Below are positions 57,038 through 64,000 of a stretch of 64,000 nt of DNA, one piece after another. Position 1 is the stretch's first letter. Every line of letters starts with the position of its first letter. The DNA lies in assembly GCA_030035585.1 (NCBI GenBank), contig CM057469.1, positions 64,621,501-64,685,500 of the forward strand, given 5' to 3'. Made by a program: the position numbers and the translations under genes. Source of the stretch: Dugong dugon (taxonomy: Eukaryota; Chordata; Mammalia; Sirenia; Dugongidae). The notes under the pieces were generated by a model that saw only the letters and a program-made list of their open reading frames with translations, was not told the DNA's origin and ran no database searches.

Positions 57038-57190
57038 ATTTATTAGAATAGTTGTTGTAAAGCTTTCTAAAATCTGTGGTTTGAACAAAAAAATATATTG
57101 TTAACTATTTTCATTTCAGTATAAATTTTGTTTGAAGCCATTAATCGTTATGACTTTTATACATGCCCAGTATGTCTTATATAGACAGAG

Positions 57191-57400
57191 TTGTTGTCAT
57201 TAATTGCCCTTGAGTTGGCTCTGACTCATGGCGACCCCATGTACAACAGAATGAAACATTGCCTCATATATTTCGATTGTCTTTCCATCTAGGGGCTCAT
57301 CTTCTAGCACTATACTGGACAATATTCTTTTGTGATCCTTAAGGTTTTCATTGGCTAGTTTTCTAAAGTAGATAGCCAGGCCTTTCTCCTTCTCCCTAGT
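57191..57400 (-). repeat. Diverged AfroSINE-like SINE with RTE tail
   Basis: 'gttgtcattaattgcccttg', 'ctcatggcgaccccatgtac' and 'acagaatgaaacattgcctc' match the RTE 3' end; 'agtagatagccaggcctttc' matches the SINE body. Head lost. Confidence 0.7.
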
Positions 57401-57709
57401 CTGTCTTATTCTGGAAACTCTGCTGAAACCTGTCTACCGTGGATGACCCTGCTTATACAGTGAAACCTGGGAGAGCCAGAACTCGGTGGGATTGTCTTCA
57501 TTTTCCGGGTCTCACAAGTTTTCTGCCTTTGACAAGGTGAAGTCATCACTTTTCTATCATTCTCTATTTAGTAGAAAATATTTGAGTTTTCCTTCTCTGA
57601 CAGGTTTCCACCTTACACAGGTCCCGGCTTTCTCATGTTTTATTGTATTTGAAACACTGGTGGCATAGCTTCCAGCATCATAGCAACATGCAAGCCACAA
57701 CAGGGACTT

Positions 57710-57874
57710 CCCATTAAAAAACTCATTGCCATCGAGTCAATTCCAATTCATAGCGACCCTATAAGAGAGAGTAGAAATGCCCCATAGGGTTTCTAAGGAG
57801 CATCTGGTAGATTCAAACTGCCAACCTTTTGGTTAGCAGACAAGCTTTTAACCACTGTGCCATCAGGGCTCCCC
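57710..57874 (-). repeat. AfroSINE with target duplication
   Basis: Tail side 'aactcattgccatcgagtca', head side 'actgtgccatcagggctcc'. Flanks 'acagggactt' at 57700-57709 and 57875-57884. Confidence 0.95.
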
Positions 57875-57901
57875 ACAGGGACTTAGACAATGCTAAATAA
57901 T

Positions 57902-59102
57902 GAAATTCAAGCTGGATGCAGAAGAGGTCATGGAATGACGGATAGCATTGCTGATGTCAGAAGGATCCTGGCTGAAAGCAGAGAATACCGAAATGATATT
58001 TACCTGTCTTTTATCGACTGTGCAAAGGCATTAGACTGGGCAGATCACAACAAATTGTGGATAATATTGCAAAGAATGGGAATTCCAGAACACTTAATTG
58101 TGCTCATGAGGAACCTGTACACAGATCAAGCGGTAGCTGTTTGAACAGAACAAGGTGATACTGCATGGTTTAAAGTCAGGAAAGGTATGCATCAGGGTTG
58201 TATACTTTCACCATGTTTATTCAGTCTGTATGCTGAGCAAATAACCCGAGAAGCTGAACTATAGGAAGAAGAGCAGGGGATTGGAGGAAGACTCATTAAC
58301 AACCTGCATTATGCAGATGATACAACCTTGCTTGCTGAAAGTGAAGAGGACTTGAAGCACTTACTGATGAAGATCAAAGACTACAGTATGGATTACACTT
58401 CAATAGAAAGAAAACAGAAGTCCTCTTAACTAGCCCCATAAACAACATCATGACAAACGGAGAAAATATTGAAGCCCTCAAGGATTTCATTCTACTTGGA
58501 TCCACAATCAACATCCATAGAAGCAGCAGTCAAGACATCAAATGACACATTGCATTGGGCAAATCTGCTGCAAAAGATCTCTCTAATGTGTTAAAAAGCA
58601 AAAATGTCACTTTGAGGACTAAGGTACACCTGATTCAAGCCATGGTCTTTTCAATAGCCTCCATATGCATGCAAAAGCTGGACAATGAATAAGGAAGACC
58701 AAAGAATTGATGCCTTTGAATTATGGCATTGGCGAAGAATATTGAATATACCATGGACTGCCAAAAGAAAGAAAAAAATCTGTCTTGGAAGAAGTATAAC
58801 CAGAATCCTCCTTAGAAGCAACGATGGCAAGACTTCATCTCACGTACTTTGGACACGTTATCAGGAGGGACCAGTCCCCGGAGAAGGCCATCATGCTTGG
58901 CAAAGTAGAGAGTTAGCAAAAAAGAGGAAGACCCTCAATGAGATGAATTGACACAGTGTCTGCAACAATGGGCTCAAGTGTAACAATCATCATGAGGATG
59001 GCTCAGGACCAGGCAGTATTTCATTTTGTTGTACATAGGGTCTTTATGAGTAGGAACTGACTTGATAGCACCTAATAACAACAACAAATAATAAAAAAAA
59101 AA
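57902..59102 (+). mobile_element. RTE (BovB-like) LINE, RT to 3' end
   Basis: 5'-truncated RTE. A first frame (57890-58144) has REYRNDIYLSFIDCAKAL and NKLWIILQRMGIPEHLIVLM. YADD at 58310-58321 (HYADDTTLLAESEED). Then LLGSTIN near 58495 and DAFELWHWRRILNIPWTAK at 58709. It ends with the tail 'cttgatagcacctaataaca' and an A-rich tract. Frames break near 58140, 58260 and 58530. Confidence 0.94.
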
Positions 59103-59109
59103 CTTATCA

Positions 59110-60165
59110 TATTAAAACGCAAATAGTAATATGCACTGATTTCAGTTACCATGGTTTAGTAATAAAACACCTGTCCTCAAACAGCATAGCTCAAATTTCA
59201 CATACCATGACATATTAACTGCGTAATTGCATGAAATACGAACTTAGCTGGTAGCTCTTCAGTACACAGACCATGTTATAAATAACAGACGCCCATCATG
59301 ACCATTAACTAATCATGTCACTTCTTTCAGAGTCCACTAGTGGTGGGTCACTGCCCATCTGTTGTTCAGTTCACTCACAGATAGGAAACCTTGTCGTTGT
59401 GTTGCCTCCTTGTCTCCTAGAGATATTTTACAGAAGTGGAGAATCGAAGAAGGAAATGATCAACAAAGAGATGAAATTTCAGCACAGAAATTACAAATGA
59501 TAATACTGCAGGTGAAATTCTAATAGAACGTAAATGGAATTCTGGAAGAATTAATTGACCATGGACTGTTGACACTACCACCACTGCGGAAACTCTACGT
59601 ACGTAGCCAAGGAACTCCATGATGGTGAACTCATCAACGTAAATGAGGAAAGGAGTTAGGACAAAAAGGATGAAGATGTCTTAGAGGAGTGAAGTCAGCA
59701 AAACACTTCATACTAAAAGAACTATCAGAGGTTATTTCAGGACATCGAAAGTGCAAAAGCAAAAATTTGGAAGCTGATCCAACTTAGAAAGGAGTATGAC
59801 AGTTTGCCAAGACATAGAAAAGTTGCTCTCGCTGTACTGTAATTTATATGATGAGAAGAAGGCAAGCAGTGTTCCAACTACTCTTGATAAGATTTTTAAT
59901 TAAAAAGAAAATTTTAATTCTCAATGTTTCTAATTTTTTAAATTACAGTGTTCTAAACAGACATTAGTTTTACTACTGGTTTTCATTTTCCATATATTTA
60001 TAACCGATAGCAAGAGAGATTTTAATGTTTTGAAAAAACATCTGTAAGTCACAAAATAATCATAGTTTTCCCTTTGATTGTTAAGATCACTTTGTGTGGT
60101 TTCAGCTTGCATTGATCATTTTTAAGACCCCAAACTACTGTGAAAAGCAAGAGTTGTCTGTAATA
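59110..60165 (+). pseudogene. Tigger-like transposase fossil
   Basis: Remains of a Tigger (pogo-clade) DNA transposon. At 59775-59900 one frame reads NLERSMTVCQDIEKLLSLYC, then NLYDEKKASSVPTTLDK, the typical C-terminal tail of Tigger transposases; upstream 'aggacatcgaaagtgcaaaa' fits FQDIESAK. The remainder is too diverged to read. Outer limits are approximate; 'gcaagagttgtctgta' near 60150 may be a terminal repeat. Confidence 0.6.
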
Positions 60166-60382
60166 ATTTCTTTACTTTATCTGAGTGATCAAGAATCAAG
60201 TTCAGTATATTTTATCAGGTAGCAGATAACAAGTAACAGGTACTGTGTGGTTTCCAAAAGACCATTAATCACACTTATGTAATAAAAATATACCTAGAGT
60301 TTTGATATGCTTTGGAACTGGATAGCCTAAAATTAAAGACAATTACTGATATGGGAAAAAAATTTCCTCAACAAGAAAATAA

Positions 60383-60498
60383 TCTTTCAGAAGTAGATTT
60401 CTGGGCCTTTCTTCCGAGGCACCTCTGGGCACATTCGGACCACCAACCTTTCAGTTAGTAGTTAAGTGCCTAACCATTTGGGCCACCCATGGACTCCT
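60383..60498 (-). repeat. AfroSINE, 3'-truncated
   Basis: Body 'tcagaagtagatttctgggc' to head side 'gccacccatggactcc'. Confidence 0.85.
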
Positions 60499-60884
60499 AA
60501 CATAACTTTTCTAGCATGAACTTTTCTAACTGACCGGTCTATTAGCCAGCATTGCAGGGCTAGAAAAGCATATACAGCTTTCACTGATAACATATAACTG
60601 AAAAATATATCTTAGTTCAACATTGAAAAAAAAGTTTGGAAAGTGTAATGTAAGCTTTGAAGGATATATACCACAATTATGATTTATTATTTGAAACAAA
60701 TGACTCATCTACATTTTGCCTATCCCAGGAAAGGTGTCATGCTTTTTTGGGAAAAGCTCTAAATTTTTATCCTACCTCCTCTGGCCATAAATAAATTAAT
60801 TACCTTAAGATTCACTCCCTTTATAGGAACAAGAAGTAAATTAATAAATATATTTTAAGGTTAAAGAACTATAAGGCTTATATT
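60499..60884. other. Unassigned AT-rich spacer
   Basis: No gene or named repeat. Confidence 0.45.
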
Positions 60885-60897
60885 AGCCTTTATATTA

Positions 60898-61060
60898 AAA
60901 AAACAAAAAAATGTTGCCGTCGAGTAGATTCCAACTCATAGCGACCCTATAGGATAGAGTAGAGCTTCCCCATAGAGTTTCCAAGGAACGCCTGGTGGAT
61001 TCGAACTGCCAACCTTTTGGTTAGCAGCTGAGTTCTTAACCACTGAGCCACCAGGGCTCC
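60898..61060 (-). repeat. AfroSINE with target duplication
   Basis: Tail side 'gttgccgtcgagtagattcc', head side 'actgagccaccagggctcc'. Exact 13-base flanks 'agcctttatatta' at 60885-60897 and 61061-61073. Well conserved, so probably young. Confidence 0.96.
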
Positions 61061-61073
61061 AGCCTTTATATTA

Positions 61074-61416
61074 GCCTCAGCCAAACCACAATCCAGTAAC
61101 AGACCAAAAACATCCTGCATCAGTCGGGGCCTGGGCTGGACACAAAACACAACTAAGATGGTTCAGAAGAGTCCAGTGAAGAGTTTGCATGGAGTTTGAA
61201 CAGGATTAGAAGAACCAACAAGAGGTATTGAGGTACCCAGAGATTAGAAAACACGAGAGGCCACATCATCCCTTGTTTGAAGAGTTAAAGAGAGGTTGCT
61301 GTGTTAACTAACAGAGCCCTGTGAAAGCTGGAGCCATGGAATCTGGGCCTCTAGACAGAAGCTGTAATTCTGGAGGATCCAGCCAATTTCTGAAATGTGG
61401 CCTAAAGCAAGAAGAT
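61074..61416. other. Unassigned spacer
   Basis: No gene or named repeat; ends in an A-run (about 61417-61434). Confidence 0.45.
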
Positions 61417-61614
61417 TAAAAAAAAAAAAAAAAATCCCATTGCCATTGGGTGGATTCATACCGACCCTATAGGACAGAATAGAACTGCCCAATAGGGTTT
61501 CCAAGGCTGTAATGTTTACTGGAACATACTCCCACATCTTTCTCCCATAGTGCAGCTGCTGGGCTTGAACTGGTCTTTCGATTAGCAGCTGAGTGCTTAA
61601 AAAACTAAGCCACC
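61417..61614 (-). repeat. AfroSINE, first of tandem pair
   Basis: Begins with an A-run, 'ccattgccattgggtggatt', middle 'tttccaaggctgtaatgttt', head side 'aaaaactaagccacca'. Confidence 0.92.
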
Positions 61615-61768
61615 AAAACCTCATTGCCATCAAGTAGATTCTGACTCATAGTGACCCTGTATGACAGAGTAGAACTGCCCGCACAGGGTTTTCAAGGAGC
61701 AGGTGGTGGATTCGAACTGTTGACCTTTTGGTTAGCAGCCAAAAGCTTAACCACTGCACCACTAGATA
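61615..61768 (-). repeat. AfroSINE, second of tandem pair
   Basis: Directly follows the first: 'ctcattgccatcaagtagat' to head side 'accactgcaccactag'. The pair is flanked by 'aagaagatta' / 'aagaagtta', so the outer duplication encloses both. Confidence 0.92.
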
Positions 61769-62486
61769 AATAAGAAGTTAGAAGGCAGAAGAGAGAGGGA
61801 AAGAAACGCCCTCATCTCTTCCTCCCCATCCTCTTCAATGTCCTGCCAGTGGCCTCCATTGGCCAGTGCCCACTAGGAGGAGACAACAAGCAACCATAGG
61901 ATCCAGTTCATACAGGTCAACTTCTTGAGGGCCCAAACTGGGCAGAGAAAGGAGGAGTTTGTTTCTGGGGCTCTGTGCTAAACAGAATACCCAGAAGACT
62001 TCTTGTAATAACACTCAGCAACATCATTGGGTCCCACTGAGTTCTGCTTCAGAAGCAAGGCTCAAATGTATCTTAGAATTCTGCAGTAAGCTTATGTTTA
62101 GTAAACTCCGTCTGAACTCTGTAAAAAACAAAAACAAAACAGTGTTTTATTATAATTATGTAAAAATCCCAAAGTGAGTTAATCTTCATTTTCCTGTTTA
62201 ATCCTACTTAGTCCTCATTTCCGTCTCATCTAAATTATTATCTTAAATACTTATGTTTTAAGAGTCTTATAGTCAGTAACCTAGGAGTGTGCAGAAACAT
62301 GAACAAAAAATTGAAATATAGCTAGCATGGCATGACTTGAAGGATCAACCCTGCCTGCCCATCAAGAGGTGGCCAAGGGATGCCCTTGAGTGAGATAATT
62401 GAAGATGAACAGAAATCTAACAGCTCCAGAAGGTTGAAGCAGCAGATTTAAAGATAAGGATGTGGAAAGTGGCACTGTGATTTTTT
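61769..62486. other. Unassigned spacer
   Basis: No gene or named repeat recognised. Confidence 0.45.
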
Positions 62487-62870
62487 TCTTTATTTTATTT
62501 TATTTTTGTTTTTGTCATTGAGAATATAGACAGCAGAACATACACTAATTCAACAATTTCTACATGTACAATTCAGTGACACTGATCACATTCTTCAAGT
62601 TGTGTAACCATTCTCACTCTCTTTTTCTGAGTTGCTCCTCCTTCATTAACATAAACTCACTGTCCCCTAAGTTTCCTATCTTATCTTTGCAGTTGTAGTT
62701 GTCAATCTGATCCCATATAGGTAGATTTTAAAAGAGAACAATCCTCAAGTCAGACATTCTTTACTAGTTAAGCTAAATTATTGCTTGGTTTTAAGAAGAC
62801 TTCAGGATATATTTTTGGTTTAAAGATTATATCAGGTCAATAGTTTCAGACATTTTGACAGTGGTGTCAC
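62487..62870 (-). mobile_element. L1 3' end (module-B type)
   Basis: Reverse-strand L1 3'UTR beginning with the T-rich (A-tail) tract, 'acattcttcaagttgtgtaa', 'taagtttcctatcttatctt', 'gtcaatctgatcccatatag' and 'gacttcaggatatatttttg'. Ends with module B only, unlike the two long L1s that add module A. Confidence 0.72.
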
Positions 62871-63412
62871 CAGGGTTGATGTCACCCAGTGCAGTAACTC
62901 ATGTCGTCACCCCCCCATGGATTTCCTCCAGTGCCACACCATACAGAATCCTTAGTAATGTTTATTATCTATTTTGCTCATAGGACAATATGTGATAAAT
63001 ATAATTGCAAATTGCTTAAATGTAATATTTCTTAGATTATATGAGTACTAACAACAAAATTCTTCTGTAAAATATTTCTACATTGAATTACTTTGTTAGT
63101 TACAACATTATGAGTAACTGAGTGTAAGCCTATTTTGATTTTTCTCCTTTTCCTTTAATCACTACCCCATTCTCAAAAAAGTTACTCATGTAGGTGCATA
63201 AATACTAACTGCTACAATATTGTAGCTAAAAAAACAGAAAATTTGACAAAATTAGAGACTATAGAAACACCAGCAGCAATGAAAACAATAGTGCATGCTT
63301 GTAGAGCACGTAGATGAAATCACTTGATCCAAAACGTCATTGTAATGGGTTAATAATGGCAGCTCTGACTGGAGCACATTAGAAGGCTCAAAAAGTAAAT
63401 TAGCATAGGTCC
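62871..63412. other. Unassigned spacer
   Basis: 62875-62945 ('gtgtcaccagggttgatgtc') resembles some dispersed repeat but was not identified. No gene seen. Confidence 0.4.
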
Positions 63413-64000
63413 GGCAAAATGGTTCTCTAGGCAGAAGCACCGTGCCGTCCCTCCACAGCAAAGATCCGAAAAACTAAGCCGAACAGAGAATACAACAATC
63501 CTGAAACCCTAAAACATCAAATGAAGAGATAAAGAACTCAGCCAAGCACCAAATGGAGTGAGAAAACTGACAGAGAACAGAGACCGAGGAGAGATTCATG
63601 CAGAGGTCCCCTACCAGCTAACACAGCGCGAATCCACCGTCTTGGACTCCTATCAGAGACCAGCAAATGGGGTGCGAGAAAGCAGCCTCACGGGGCTTCC
63701 AGGGGGAGACAAAACAACCAGTAATTGGCGATATATGCTTTCCCACCCCTGACACTTCTTCACCCCGACTCAGCCTCTACTGCTACCCACTGCAACAGTC
63801 TCTTGACCAGGAGACAGTGGCTGCTTGGATTCCACACACCTGAACAGGTGGCTCTCTGAGTGCCATTTGTTGGCTGCTGGTGTTGCTTTTTTTCTGCTTC
63901 TTTTTATTTCTTCCTTGCCTCTCCCCACCTCCCCCTCCTTTCACTTGAGTACCTTGCTCCTGGCACCGATGGTGCTTCTTCCTGAGGGGCTGCAGAGCTC
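63413..64000 (+). mobile_element. L1 5' end, running off the window
   Basis: Begins 'ggcaaaatggttctctaggc' and matches 5735-6300 of the first L1. Only 5'UTR is present; ORFs would lie beyond 64000. The sense 5'UTR frame starts at 63558 (MRKLTENRDRGEIHAEVPYQ) and stops after 64 codons; the antisense frame is broken. Confidence 0.92.

Noticed and set aside
1-64000. CRISPR array, operons, bacterial or phage system
   Set aside because: No regularly spaced repeats with unique spacers; all repeats are eukaryotic transposable elements.

Overview
Mammalian nuclear DNA, AT-rich and dominated by interspersed repeats. No host protein-coding exon, rRNA or functional tRNA gene could be supported on either strand. 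About thirty copies of one tRNA-derived SINE recur (head near 'ccctggtggtgcagtggtt', tail near 'ctatgagtcggaattgact'). This is the AfroSINE type, restricted to Afrotheria. With a BovB-like RTE LINE sharing the SINE's 3' tail and a lineage L1 with a long GC-rich 5'UTR, it points to a paenungulate, most likely an elephant. The species is inferred; the repeats are seen.

Layout. 1-4790 is mostly unique sequence with a homeodomain-type AT motif cluster near 2105-2290. 4790-5230 holds MIR remnants and an AfroSINE. 5735-13742 is a full-length but dead L1 on the plus strand (5'UTR, ORF1, ORF2, bipartite 3'UTR). 13770-15854 carries five AfroSINEs. 16480-20712 is an old L2 split by an older minus-strand L1, which itself holds an RTE piece, and by two SINEs inserted in series at one target. 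21145-32625 is a class I (gammaretrovirus-like) endogenous retrovirus on the minus strand: 3' LTR, env, integrase, RNase H, then a deletion fusing pol to a remnant of the 5' LTR. It has been hit by an RTE, an internally deleted L1 and several SINEs. 33-52 kb is mostly unique intergenic or intronic DNA with scattered AfroSINEs, MIR, MER5, L2, three LTRs with clear target duplications and a Tigger MITE. 52034-59102 holds two RTE copies (one split by a solo LTR), L2 and SINEs. 59103-62870 holds a Tigger transposase fossil, more SINEs and an L1 3' end. A second plus-strand L1 begins at 63413 and runs off the window.

The elements interact. The RTE is the likely source of enzymes for AfroSINE movement, judged by the shared tail, and L1, RTE and SINE insertions give a relative time series by nesting. 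The least expected observations are long open frames, sense and antisense, in the L1 5'UTR that recur in independent L1 copies, and a duplicated terminal module in the L1 3'UTR.
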